Shown in pieces: positions 24,435-32,384 of a DNA stretch of 64,000 nucleotides (positions are counted from its first letter, which is position 1; each line of letters opens with the position of its first letter). The stretch lies in contig NZ_JXSL01000030.1 of assembly GCF_000829825.1 (NCBI RefSeq), positions 503,501-567,500 on the forward strand, given 5' to 3'. Under the pieces are notes generated by a model, which worked only from the letters and a program-made list of their open reading frames with translations, did not search any database and was not told where the DNA came from. The stretch is from Paramagnetospirillum magnetotacticum MS-1 (GTDB lineage: Bacteria; Pseudomonadota; Alphaproteobacteria; Rhodospirillales; Magnetospirillaceae). The translations under genes and the position numbers were made by a program.

Positions 24435-24494
24435 CCGAGCATCTTGTCCGTATCGAGGGCAAGCTGGACGGCTGCCAGGCCTGCTCCCGTTAAA
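24411..24494 (+). pseudogene. C-terminal fragment of another phage gene
   Basis: The frame KDVEQRLTEHLVRIEGKLDG, ending CQACSR and TAA at 24494, is well-formed coding sequence with no start of its own. It is fused out of frame to the capsid fragment. It sits 14 bases before the holin-like gene, where small phage lysis-cassette genes are commonly found. Confidence 0.45.
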
Positions 24495-24508
24495 AGGAGA
24501 CCTTCATC

Positions 24509-25030
24509 ATGGACCCCATCACCATCGCCCTGGGTCTGGCCCAGTTCGTACCCGGCCTGATCCGCTGGATCGGTGGCGAGGACGCGGAAAAGGCCGCCAA
24601 GGTCGCCGATCAGGTGGTCGGCGTGGCCCGCACCGTCACCGGCAAGTCCGGCGGCGAGGATGCCCTGGCCGCCGTCAAGGCCGACCCCGCCCTGGCCCTG
24701 CAGCTTCAGCAGGCCTGGATGGCCCACGAGATCGAATTGTCGCGGGAAGAAACCCGGCAACTGGCCGAGATCAACGCCACCATGCGGGCCGAGGCCGCCT
24801 CCGAGGACAATTATGTCCGCCGCTGGCGGCCCACATTCGGCTATGCGGTGGCGCTCACCTGGACCGCCACCATGGGGGCCGTCTCCTGGGCCATCATCAC
24901 CGAGCCGGCCCAGGCACCCTCCATCATCGCCGCCCTGGTCAACACCTCGCCCATCTGGGGCATCGCGCTCGGCGTGCTGGGCGTCGCCGTGGTCAAGCGC
25001 AGCCAGGACAAGGCCCTGCGGCAGCCATAA
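24509..25030 (+). CDS. Holin of the GTA/3TM type
   Basis: A 173-residue protein that appears complete, with AAAAGGAGA nine bases before the ATG. Residues 1-100 form a helical soluble part (AQFVPGLIRWIGGEDAEKAA). The conserved YVRRWRPTFGYAVALTWTAT and the following two hydrophobic stretches (WAIITEPAQAPSIIAALV and IWGIALGVLGVAVV) match the 3TM holin family found in gene transfer agents and phages. It would form membrane lesions for release of lysis enzymes. No endolysin is nearby, so it is probably a stranded prophage gene. Confidence 0.75.
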   Translation: MDPITIALGLAQFVPGLIRWIGGEDAEKAAKVADQVVGVARTVTGKSGGEDALAAVKADPALALQLQQAWMAHEIELSREETRQLAEINATMRAEAASEDNYVRRWRPTFGYAVALTWTATMGAVSWAIITEPAQAPSIIAALVNTSPIWGIALGVLGVAVVKRSQDKALRQP

Positions 25031-25089
25031 AAAGGTTCTTCACTGAATTCCGAGGATGGATACCCTCAGACTCGTCATGCCGGGTTTGA

Positions 25090-25373
25090 CCCACTGCTGT
25101 CGGGCTTAAATTTCAACGAGGAGCCCGAATGGCAGAGCCGATGCGGGCTCCAACCGTTCATGGACACGGATAGACACGGATGCCGCTTCGCGGCCACGGA
25201 TGATCACGGATAAGAAAAATTCCGTGTCGTCATCCTGGGGCAAGCTCGGGTGGGGATACGGAAAAGAGCACATTTCCGTGTTTATCCGTGAAAGGTGCGA
25301 AGCACCGCATCCGTGTTATCCGTGTCTCGTAACTCCACGCCAGCCGTCTCAAATTAAAACGGACAGCAGTGGG
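25090..25373. mobile_element. MITE-like non-coding element, copy B (284 bp)
   Basis: Same length as copy A and inverted relative to it. Ends are CCCACTGCTGTCGGGCTTAA and its partner ...GACAGCAGTGGG. The 5-bp target duplication is TTTGA on both sides. Removing the element restores ATGCCGGG-TTTGA-CCCGGCAT, a hairpin with perfect 8-bp arms, so the insertion hit the loop of a host palindrome. Bases 25374-25480 are the remaining palindrome half (through CTTGTCCGGGGTGACG). There is no gene in 25031-25536. Confidence 0.88.
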
Positions 25374-25483
25374 TTTGACCCGGCATCCACGGTTCCAGCG
25401 GCACCATGGCCCCCGGATCGCGCTTCGCTTGTCCGGGGTGACGAAGCTCTTTGCCAGGCCATCCCGCGAAACAGTGAAGAACC

Positions 25484-25514
25484 AAAAAAAAAGGGGGCCG
25501 AAAGGCCCCCTTTT
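25484..25514 (-). terminator. Intrinsic terminator (possibly bidirectional)
   Basis: GGGGGCC-GAAA-GGCCCCC with an A run on the left and TTTT on the right. Read leftward it ends in eight or more T and terminates the ferritin-like gene. Confidence 0.88.
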
Positions 25515-25536
25515 CCCAGTCTCTCAAGCCCGGACC

Positions 25537-26037
25537 TCAGTCCACACACTGGGCCGGGTCGGCGTCTTCGCTCCAGGTGATGGAGGGACGTGGCGTCTTC
25601 TCGATCCACTTGTCCAGGGCCACCACATGCTCGGCCTCTTCCGCCGCGAAATCGGCGCCCAGGCGCTTGACCTCGGGATCGGCGGAATTGGCGGCGGCCT
25701 CCTTGTAGTACTCCATGCCGCGGATCTCGTTGTCGCGGGCATAGCGCAGCGCATGGTAGGGCGTCATCAGATAGTGGATGTCGTTCTCGTCGCCCACCTC
25801 CGGCGGGGTCTTCCAGCGATACTGCCAGCTCATCAGCTTGGGCAGTTCCAGCGCGCGGGAACGCTGCTTGATCTCGTCGCCGTGAAGGGTGGAAAAGCGC
25901 GCCATGTCCCGGAAAACCGTGGCGGTATCGAGATTGTTGTGGGCTTCCATCATGTCGGCCAGCTCAACATACCGCTCAGCGGCCTCGGTCTCCAAAGCAA
26001 TGGCGTGCGCAAGGAATTCTGCCAGAGTATAGCCCAT
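25537..26037 (-). CDS. Ferritin-like / rubrerythrin-type diiron protein
   Basis: A 166-residue four-helix-bundle protein. Likely iron ligands are in ALETEAAERYVELADMMEAH, HGDEIKQR (E-x2-H type) in helix 2, EIRGMEYYKEAA in helix 3 and FAAEEAEHVVALDKW in helix 4. It lacks the C-terminal rubredoxin domain of classical rubrerythrins. Probable roles are peroxide reduction or iron handling. Start ATG 26037; a strong terminator follows. Confidence 0.82.
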   Translation of the reverse strand: MGYTLAEFLAHAIALETEAAERYVELADMMEAHNNLDTATVFRDMARFSTLHGDEIKQRSRALELPKLMSWQYRWKTPPEVGDENDIHYLMTPYHALRYARDNEIRGMEYYKEAAANSADPEVKRLGADFAAEEAEHVVALDKWIEKTPRPSITWSEDADPAQCVD

Positions 26038-26132
26038 TATCGCCTCTCGTCAGGGAAGGTCTGCACCAACCCTATCGGGTGGGGCCTTCGCCGTCAATCC
26101 GGTATTGCGATACCGATTTGAAGAGGTGGAAC

Positions 26133-26363
26133 TCAGTGCACCCGGTCGCGCAGCTTGCGCCATTCGGCGAAGGCCTCGGTCATGACGGTCCTGAGCGCGG
26201 TCGCCGAGGCGTTGGGGAACAGATCGGCCAGCCGATCCCACAGTGCGCCATTGTGCAGGAAGTTCTGGGCAAAGGTCTCCAGATCGGCGGCGTTATCGTC
26301 GTCGAAGGATTGCTGGAGATAGTCGAACAGCCGCTGGCGGCTTTGTTCGTCGAAGCTTGCCAT
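26133..26363 (-). CDS. Hypothetical protein, 76 aa
   Basis: A 76-residue acidic helical protein beginning MASFDEQSRQRLFDYLQQS and ending EAFAEWRKLRDRVH. ATG 26363 is used rather than an in-frame ATG four codons upstream. It lies downstream of trxA on the same strand, with a perfect hairpin between them. Function unknown. Confidence 0.6.
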   Translation of the reverse strand: MASFDEQSRQRLFDYLQQSFDDDNAADLETFAQNFLHNGALWDRLADLFPNASATALRTVMTEAFAEWRKLRDRVH

Positions 26364-26382
26364 GATGTCTCTCAAGAAGCAC

Positions 26383-26410
26383 TTCGAGCCCCGCCGATGC
26401 GGGGCTCGAA
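26383..26410 (-). terminator. Hairpin between trxA and the 76-aa gene
   Basis: TTCGAGCCCCGC, loop CGAT, GCGGGGCTCGAA: a perfect 12-bp stem. There is no clear T run on the minus strand, so it may be a weak terminator or a processing signal. Confidence 0.55.
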
Positions 26411-26436
26411 TATCCGGCGAAGGACGGTCCCGCCCC

Positions 26437-26751
26437 TTAAAGGCTGGAATCCACCCATTCGTAGAGCTTGCTCTTGGGCAGCGCGCCGATCTTGGTGGCG
26501 GCGACCTGGCCGTTCTTGAAGATCATCAGGGTGGGAATGCCACGCACGCCGTACTTGCCGGGGGTGCCGGGATTCTCATCGATATTGATCTTGGCGATGG
26601 TGATCTTGTCGGCCCTGTCCTTGGAGAGTTCCTCAAGCGCCGGGGCGATCTGGCGGCAGGGGCCGCACCATTCGGCCCAAAAATCCACCAGAACCGGGCC
26701 GGGAGCCTTCAGCACCTCGGCCTCGAACGAGGAATCGGTCACAATCTTCAT
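26437..26751 (-). CDS. trxA: Thioredoxin
   Basis: A 104-residue cytoplasmic dithiol-disulfide oxidoreductase. The active site is in [20 protein letters not shown], the conserved cis-proline in [13 protein letters not shown], and the length is standard. It is transcribed leftward from 26751; the 269 bp up to kdsB should contain the divergent promoters. Confidence 0.96.
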   Translation of the reverse strand: MKIVTDSSFEAEVLKAPGPVLVDFWAEWCGPCRQIAPALEELSKDRADKITIAKINIDENPGTPGKYGVRGIPTLMIFKNGQVAATKIGALPKSKLYEWVDSSL

Positions 26752-27020
26752 AGGCAGGTTCCTTGTCGAATTCCAACGGCGGACGGGGCAGACACGTCCC
26801 CAGGTCCGTCACCCCGCGCGACGGTCCTCGCACGGGGGACGTCCACTGTAGAAAGCCCCCGCGTCAGCGTCAAGCAGGCCGGGTGGTAGGGCTGGGTTGC
26901 CGTCTTCGCTCATCCGGCCGGCTGGCCCTGGCCCACCCGTCATGCTGGCGGGCATTGACGGGCGGCAAGGGCGGTGTCTCTATGACGCTCGCCTCCGTCT
27001 CGCAGCTCGGATCTTGTCCC

Positions 27021-27761
27021 ATGGCCGATCTCAATCCCATCATCGTCATCCCCGCCCGCATGCATGCCACCAGGCTGCCGGGCAAGCCCCTGGCCGACAT
27101 CCATGGCGAGCCGATGATCATCCATGTCTGGCGCCGGGCCGTGCAGACCGGGCTGGGTCCCGTGGTGGTCGCCTGTTCCGAGACCGAGGTTTTCGACGCC
27201 GTCCACGCCCATGGCGGCAAGGCGGTGATGACCGATCCCAACCACCCTTCGGGCTCGGACCGGGTGTGGGAGGCGGTGATGAATGTGGATCCCGACGGCG
27301 CCTTCGACGCCATCGTCAATGTCCAGGGCGACCTGCCCACCCTGGAGCCCCAGATCATCCGCGCCGTCTTCGCCCCCTTGGCCGAGCCGGGCGTCGATGT
27401 CTCCACCTTGGTGACCGAGATCACCGTGGAGGAGGAGCGCACCAATCCCAACGTGGTCAAGGCGGTGGTCGGCTTCGAGTCCGGCCAACGCGTGGCGCGC
27501 GCGCTCTATTTCAGCCGCGCCACCGTGCCCGCCAATGACGGCCCCCACTACCACCATATCGGCCTTTACGCCTATCGGCGGGACTCGCTTCGGCGTTTTG
27601 TTTCCTTGCCGCAAGGGGTGCTGGAGCGGCGCGAGAAGCTCGAACAGCTGCGCGCGCTGGAGAACGGCATGCGCATCGATTGCGCCTTGGTTGACACGGT
27701 TCCGCTGGGTGTCGATACTCCCGCCGACCTTGAAAGGGCGCGCGCCCTGCTGAAAGCCTGA
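27021..27761 (+). CDS. kdsB: 3-deoxy-manno-octulosonate cytidylyltransferase
   Basis: Activates KDO with CTP for lipopolysaccharide inner-core synthesis. The 246-residue protein opens with [28 protein letters not shown], the nucleotide-binding signature, followed by [16 protein letters not shown] and [11 protein letters not shown], all diagnostic for KdsB. ATG 27021 is chosen because the family starts close to this point; upstream in-frame codons (26982, 26763) add unrelated residues. pheA follows after 6 bases. Confidence 0.95.
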   Translation: MADLNPIIVIPARMHATRLPGKPLADIHGEPMIIHVWRRAVQTGLGPVVVACSETEVFDAVHAHGGKAVMTDPNHPSGSDRVWEAVMNVDPDGAFDAIVNVQGDLPTLEPQIIRAVFAPLAEPGVDVSTLVTEITVEEERTNPNVVKAVVGFESGQRVARALYFSRATVPANDGPHYHHIGLYAYRRDSLRRFVSLPQGVLERREKLEQLRALENGMRIDCALVDTVPLGVDTPADLERARALLKA

Positions 27762-27767
27762 GCCCCC

Positions 27768-28637
27768 ATGACCGACCAGCCCACACCCGATAGCTCCATC
27801 GCCTTCCAGGGCGAACCCGGCGCCTATTCCCATCTGGCCTGCCGCAATGCCTATCCCGGCATGCAGCCGCTGCCCTGCGCCACTTTCGAGGACACCTTCG
27901 CCGCCGTGCGCGAGGGCCGCGCCCGCTATGCCATGATCCCCATCGACAATTCGGTGGCGGGCCGGGTCGCCGACGTGCATCACCTGATGCCCTATGCCGG
28001 TCTGCACATCATCGCCGAGCATTTCGAACGCATCAGCCACCACCTGCTGGCCGTGCCGGGCGCCACTCTGGCGACCATCAAATCGGTGAAAAGCCATGTC
28101 CATGCCCTGGGCCAGTGCCGCAACCTGATCCGCGAGCTGGGCCTGAAAGTCATCGTCGGCACCGATACCGCCGGGGCGGCGGCCGAACTGGCCGAACGCC
28201 AGGACCCCACCATGGCGGCCATCGCCTCGGAACTGGCCGCCGAGGCCTATGGCCTGGTATCGCTGAAGGCGGGCATCGAGGACGCCGAGCACAACACCAC
28301 CCGTTTCGTGGTCCTGGCCCGCGAGGCCCTGGAGCCCAACCCCAACCAGCCCTGCGTCACCACCTTCGTCTTTCGGGTGCGCAACGTGGCCGCCGCGCTG
28401 TACAAGGCGCTGGGCGGCTTCGCCACCAACGGCATCAATATGACCCGGCTGGAAAGCTACATGGTGGGCGGCGAGTTCGCCGCCACCCAGTTCTACGCCG
28501 ATGTGGAAGGCCATCCCACCCAACGCAATCTGCGCCTGGCCCTGGAGGAACTGGACTTCTTCAGCCACGAGGTCCGCATCCTGGGCGTCTATCCCCGCCA
28601 TCCCTTCCGCATGAAGCAGCAGGGCGGCGGGCAGTAG
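27768..28637 (+). CDS. pheA: Prephenate dehydratase
   Basis: Converts prephenate to phenylpyruvate in phenylalanine synthesis. The 289-residue protein has a dehydratase domain starting FQGEPGAYSHLACRNAYPG, with the catalytic Thr-Arg-Phe motif in NTTRFVVLAREA. A C-terminal ACT domain (FVFRVRNVAAALYKALGGFA and TRLESYM) probably gives phenylalanine feedback. There is no chorismate mutase domain, as is usual in alphaproteobacteria. It shares a transcript with kdsB. Confidence 0.95.
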   Translation: MTDQPTPDSSIAFQGEPGAYSHLACRNAYPGMQPLPCATFEDTFAAVREGRARYAMIPIDNSVAGRVADVHHLMPYAGLHIIAEHFERISHHLLAVPGATLATIKSVKSHVHALGQCRNLIRELGLKVIVGTDTAGAAAELAERQDPTMAAIASELAAEAYGLVSLKAGIEDAEHNTTRFVVLAREALEPNPNQPCVTTFVFRVRNVAAALYKALGGFATNGINMTRLESYMVGGEFAATQFYADVEGHPTQRNLRLALEELDFFSHEVRILGVYPRHPFRMKQQGGGQ

Positions 28638-28638
28638 T

Positions 28639-29970
28639 TTAAGCCTCGTCCTCGCCCGAATCCTCGATGGCCGAAGCACCGAGCGCCAGCAGGGCCTCGA
28701 CGCCCGCATCGGGGATGGCTTCCACCTTGCGCAATTGCCGGTCGATGGCGCGCTTTCGCACCGCCACGTCATCGATGGTCTTCGACGCCTCCTGCAGCTT
28801 CTTCTGCACCTTGTCGAGCACGTCGCCATACTTGCCGAACTCGGTCTTGACCGCGCCCAGGATCTCCCAGACCTCGCTTGACCGCTTCTCGATGGCCATG
28901 GTCTTGAAGCCCATCTGGATGGCATTGAGGATGGCGCCCAGCGTGGTCGGCCCGGCGGCGATCACCTTGTAGTCGCGCTGGATCAGATCCACCAGACCGG
29001 GGCGGCGCAGCACCTCGGCGTAAAGCCCCTCGGTAGGCAGGAACAGAATGGCGAAGTCGGTGGTGGTGGGCGGATTGACGTATTTGTCGCGGATATCGCG
29101 GGCAAAGCTCTTGACGCGCAGTTCCAGCGCCTTGGCGGCGGCCTCCACGGCTTCGGCGTCGGCGCGCTCGACAGCCAGTTGCAGGCGCTCGTAATCCTCG
29201 TTGGGGAATTTGGAATCGATGGGCAGCAGGACCTCCGGCTCATGGTCGCCCTTGCCCGGCAGGCGGATGGCGAAGTCGACCCGTTCCAGGCTGCCCTTCT
29301 TGCAATTGGCCTCACGCATGTACTGGTCAGCGCGGAAGATCTGTTCCAGCAGCGCGCCCAGTTGCACTTCACCCCAGGTGCCGCGCGTCTTGACATTGGT
29401 AAGAACGCGTTTGAGATCCCCCACCCCGCTGGCCAGACTTTGCATCTCGCCCAGGCCCTTGTGCACCTGCTCCAGCCGGTCGCTGACCAGCTTGAAGGAT
29501 TCGCCCAGGCGCTTTTCCAAGGTTCCCTGAAGCTTCTCGTCCACGGTCTGGCGCATCTGTTCCAACTTGGCGGTATTCTCGCCCCTCAGTTTTTCAAGGT
29601 GCTCGGAGACCACGCGGGTCTGTTCCGACACCGTCTTGCCGATGCCCTCGCCCAACTGCTTGATGCCGCCCAGCACCTCTTCACGAAGCGCGCGGGACTG
29701 GGTGGCCTGATCCGAACGGAACTCGGCCAGCTTGGTCTCCACCAGAATGCGCAACTCGGTGTGGTTCTTGTCGGCGGCGGAAGCGGAATCGCCCTGGAAC
29801 GTGCGGATCATCTCGGCGGTCTCGCGCCGGTCCTGGCGAGCCTCGTCGCGCAGCACCCGTTCCAGCCGGTCGAGACGCTCGGAGAGATCCTCCTTTTTGC
29901 GCAGCAGCAGGACCACCACGCCCCCCAAAGCGGCCAGGGACAAAGCGGCGGAGATCAGGGCAAAATCCAT
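28639..29970 (-). CDS. rmuC: DNA recombination protein RmuC
   Basis: A 443-residue protein with an N-terminal membrane helix (FALISAALSLAALGGVVVLLL), a coiled coil up to about residue 190 and the RmuC domain: TRGTWGEVQLGALLEQIFR, LPIDSKFPNEDYERL, FLPTEGLYAEVLRRPGLVD and PTTLGAILNAIQMGF. RmuC has a nuclease-like fold and limits recombination at inverted repeats. ATG 29970 starts directly before the TM helix. The gene is convergent with pheA (stop codons 1 base apart). Confidence 0.93.
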   Translation of the reverse strand: MDFALISAALSLAALGGVVVLLLRKKEDLSERLDRLERVLRDEARQDRRETAEMIRTFQGDSASAADKNHTELRILVETKLAEFRSDQATQSRALREEVLGGIKQLGEGIGKTVSEQTRVVSEHLEKLRGENTAKLEQMRQTVDEKLQGTLEKRLGESFKLVSDRLEQVHKGLGEMQSLASGVGDLKRVLTNVKTRGTWGEVQLGALLEQIFRADQYMREANCKKGSLERVDFAIRLPGKGDHEPEVLLPIDSKFPNEDYERLQLAVERADAEAVEAAAKALELRVKSFARDIRDKYVNPPTTTDFAILFLPTEGLYAEVLRRPGLVDLIQRDYKVIAAGPTTLGAILNAIQMGFKTMAIEKRSSEVWEILGAVKTEFGKYGDVLDKVQKKLQEASKTIDDVAVRKRAIDRQLRKVEAIPDAGVEALLALGASAIEDSGEDEA

Positions 29971-30045
29971 GGCGACCGTCCGAACATTACGGGAACGACT
30001 GCCTTGTAGCACGGTTTTGCGAGGAAACAAACAGCTCCTATTGGG

Positions 30046-30167
30046 TTGTTGCCCAAACCCACCCGGGGCCATGCCCCGGACCCCATTTTGTTTTTATCGA
30101 TAAGATTAAGGGGAGGTTTGGAGGCTTGCCTCCAATCGGGGATCGGGGCGGAAGCCCCGCCCTTGGA
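30046..30167. repeat. Cluster of GC hairpins between rsmD and rmuC
   Basis: Three short palindromes follow each other: CCGGGGCCATGCCCCGG, TTGGAGGCTTGCCTCCAA and GGGGCGGAAGCCCCGCCC, with an AT-rich piece (TTTTGTTTTTATCGATAAG) between the first two. The block lies downstream of rsmD and may be a terminator/dispersed repeat unit. Confidence 0.5.
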
Positions 30168-30722
30168 TCACTCCGAACGAAAGAGCAAAAACACCAGCCT
30201 TGCGGCGCCGCGCGGCCTTTCCTCCACCGCATCGAAACCGGCAGGCGGGGCAAAGGCTTCGTCGGCGGCCACTTCCACCACCACCAGGGCGCCGTCCTCC
30301 AGCCAACCCTTGGCGGCGAGGCCTTCGAGGCAGGGCACGGCGAGGCCCGAATGATAGGGCGGATCGAGGAAGGCCAGGGTGCAGGCATGGGGGGCAACGG
30401 GCGGCTTGGCGGCATCGGCGCGCACCACCTTGGTTTGGCCCTCCACCTTCAGGGTCTTGATATTGGCGTAGATGGCGGCCAGAGGCTGGGCCGCCAGTTC
30501 GAGGAAACAGGCATGGTCCGCGCCGCGCGACAGGGCTTCGAGGCCCAACGCGCCCGACCCGGCGAAGGCGTCCACCACGCGGGCGCCCTCCATCTCCACC
30601 CGATCGGAATGCATCAGCATGTCGAACAGGGCCTGGCGCACCCGGTCGGCGGTGGGCCGCGTATCGCGGCCCGAGGGTGCCTCCAGGCGGCGGCCCTTAT
30701 GAAGACCGGCGACGATGCGCAT
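30168..30722 (-). CDS. rsmD: 16S rRNA (guanine-966-N2)-methyltransferase
   Basis: A 184-residue SAM-dependent methyltransferase acting on the 30S subunit. Motifs: MRIVAGLHKGRRLEAP and RPTADRVRQALFDML (family signature), VVDAFAGSGALGLEALSRGA (SAM binding) and FLDPPYHSG (catalytic DPPY). ATG 30722 gives the usual start; seven upstream in-frame codons are ignored. It overlaps the end of rluB by 26 bases. Confidence 0.94.
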   Translation of the reverse strand: MRIVAGLHKGRRLEAPSGRDTRPTADRVRQALFDMLMHSDRVEMEGARVVDAFAGSGALGLEALSRGADHACFLELAAQPLAAIYANIKTLKVEGQTKVVRADAAKPPVAPHACTLAFLDPPYHSGLAVPCLEGLAAKGWLEDGALVVVEVAADEAFAPPAGFDAVEERPRGAARLVFLLFRSE

Positions 30723-31581
30723 CGGACTTGGCCTTCTTGGCACTGGCGGCGTGCTTGTCGTCGGCCAGCTTCTGCTTGCGGGCCTTGGCGGCGACGCGCT
30801 GTTCCTTTTCCCGCTCGCCTGCTGATTTGTTCTCAGGTCTGGGCTTCAGGACCGCTTTGCCCTCGCCCATCTGCTCGCGCAGGACCTTGCCCGCCACCTC
30901 GTCGGCGGCGCCCTCTTCCAGGGTGCCCAGTTGGAAGGGGCCGTAGGAGACACGGATCAGGCGGGAAACCGGCCAGCCGAGAAACTCCATCACGCGGCGG
31001 ATTTCGCGGTTCTTACCCTCGCGCAAGCTGACGCTCAGCCATGCATTGGCGCCCTGGCGGCGATCCAGCGTCGCGCTGATGGGGCCATAGGCCATGCCGT
31101 CGATGGTGATGCCGTTCTCCAGCCGGGCCAGGGCGTCTTCGGACACTTCGCCATGGACGCGCACCCGATAGCGCCGCAGCCAGGCGTTGGAGGGCAGTTC
31201 CAGCTTGCGCGCCAGTTCGCCGTCATTGGTCAGCAGCAATAGCCCCTCGGAATTGAGATCGAGCCTTCCCACCGAGATCACCCTGGGCATGCCTTCGGGC
31301 AGATGGTCGAACACGGTGGGCCGCCCCTCGGGGTCCTTGTGGGTGGTGACCAGACCGGCGGGCTTGTGATAACGCCACAGCCGGGTCTTCTCCGGTTCGG
31401 AAAGCGGCGTGCCATCGACAAGAATGATATCGCCGGGGCCGACCACGCAGGCGGGACTATCCAGCGTCTTGCCGTTGACGGAAACGCGGCCCATCTCGAT
31501 CCAGCGTTCGGCCTCGCGGCGCGAGCACAGACCTGCGCGGGCCAGCCTTTTGGCGATGCGTTCGCCCTTTTCCTCGGTCAT
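30697..31581 (-). CDS. rluB: Ribosomal large-subunit pseudouridine synthase B-type
   Basis: About 294 residues. The N-terminal S4 domain (RIAKRLARAGLCSRREAERW) binds RNA. The catalytic domain contains the active-site Asp in VGRLDLNSEGLLLLTNDGEL and the R-K/R-Y-R-V-R segment of the RsuA/RluB family. The last 50 residues are a Lys/Arg/Glu-rich extension, often present in alphaproteobacterial RluB. ATG 31581 overlaps the stop of the amidotransferase gene (ATGA); a GTG at 31590 is possible. It overlaps rsmD downstream. Confidence 0.93.
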   Translation of the reverse strand: MTEEKGERIAKRLARAGLCSRREAERWIEMGRVSVNGKTLDSPACVVGPGDIILVDGTPLSEPEKTRLWRYHKPAGLVTTHKDPEGRPTVFDHLPEGMPRVISVGRLDLNSEGLLLLTNDGELARKLELPSNAWLRRYRVRVHGEVSEDALARLENGITIDGMAYGPISATLDRRQGANAWLSVSLREGKNREIRRVMEFLGWPVSRLIRVSYGPFQLGTLEEGAADEVAGKVLREQMGEGKAVLKPRPENKSAGEREKEQRVAAKARKQKLADDKHAASAKKAKSDAHRRRSS

Positions 31582-32294
31582 GTTCGGCACGCTCCAACAA
31601 AGGCTCGCAGCAGGGCGGAATCCGCCGGGCTGATGTCATATTCCGGATGCCACTGCACCCCGATGCAGAAGGGGTGGCCGGTGGCCTCGATGCCCTCGAT
31701 CACCCCATCGGGAGCGATGGCATTGATCACGCAGCCAGGCGCCACGTCGCGCACCGCCTGATGATGGGCCGAGTTCACCGGAATGCGCGTCTCGCCGACG
31801 ATCCCGGCCAGCCGGGTCCCCGAGGCGATCTCCACCCAGTGGCCGGGCTCGGTGCGGGGACCCGGCTGTTCGTGGGTCAGCGCGCCCTCGACCTCGTCGG
31901 GAATATGCTGGATCAGGGTTCCGCCCAGGGCGACGTTGAGCAATTGCTGGCCGCCGCAGATGCCAAGAATGGGCATGCCGCGCTCCAGAGCGCCTTGCAC
32001 CATGGCCAGTTCGAACTGGGTCCGTCCCCGCTTTAAGACCAGACCGGCGCGAGCCTCGGCGCCGAACAGGGCCGGGTCGATGTCGAAGGCCCCGCCGGTG
32101 ACGATCAGCCCGTCGATCCGGTCCAGAAAGGACGCGGCCAGAGGGGGCTCGTGGGGCAGCAGCATGGGCAGGCCGCCAGCGCGGGCCACCGTCTCGGCGT
32201 AATTGCGACGCAGGGCATACCAGGGCATGCGGGAATAGCCGCCGGGGTCCTCGCTGTCCAAGGTAATGCCGATGAGAGGGGGCTTGGCGTTCAT
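31578..32294 (-). CDS. Class I glutamine amidotransferase-like hydrolase (peptidase C26, PuuD-like)
   Basis: A 238-residue gamma-glutamyl hydrolase family protein. The nucleophile Cys is in PILGICGGQQLLNVALGG and the catalytic His-Glu in VQWHPEYD. DGLIVTGGAFDIDPALFG is typical of the family that cleaves gamma-glutamyl-GABA or gamma-glutamyl amines. It starts at ATG 32294 and overlaps rluB by 4 bases. No other polyamine gene is near, so the substrate is open. Confidence 0.87.
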   Translation of the reverse strand: MNAKPPLIGITLDSEDPGGYSRMPWYALRRNYAETVARAGGLPMLLPHEPPLAASFLDRIDGLIVTGGAFDIDPALFGAEARAGLVLKRGRTQFELAMVQGALERGMPILGICGGQQLLNVALGGTLIQHIPDEVEGALTHEQPGPRTEPGHWVEIASGTRLAGIVGETRIPVNSAHHQAVRDVAPGCVINAIAPDGVIEGIEATGHPFCIGVQWHPEYDISPADSALLRAFVGACRT

Positions 32295-32319
32295 GCCCTG
32301 TCTATACCCTTGCCGCGCC

Positions 32320-32353
32320 AAAGAAGAAAGGCCCGGGCGAAAGCGCCCGGGCC
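32320..32353 (-). terminator. Intrinsic terminator of lldP
   Basis: On the minus strand GGCCCGGGCG, loop CTTT, CGCCCGGGCC then TTTCTTCTTT: a perfect 10-bp stem. Confidence 0.88.
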
Positions 32354-32384
32354 AGTTTGTCCGGCATCAGGGGATGCGGGAGGG

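Noticed and set aside
25200-25580. 126-residue plus-strand ORF over MITE copy B
   Set aside because: It crosses the element end, the palindrome and a terminator; no coding character.
26940-28925. 661-residue minus-strand ORF across kdsB and pheA
   Set aside because: Antisense to two clearly recognised enzymes.
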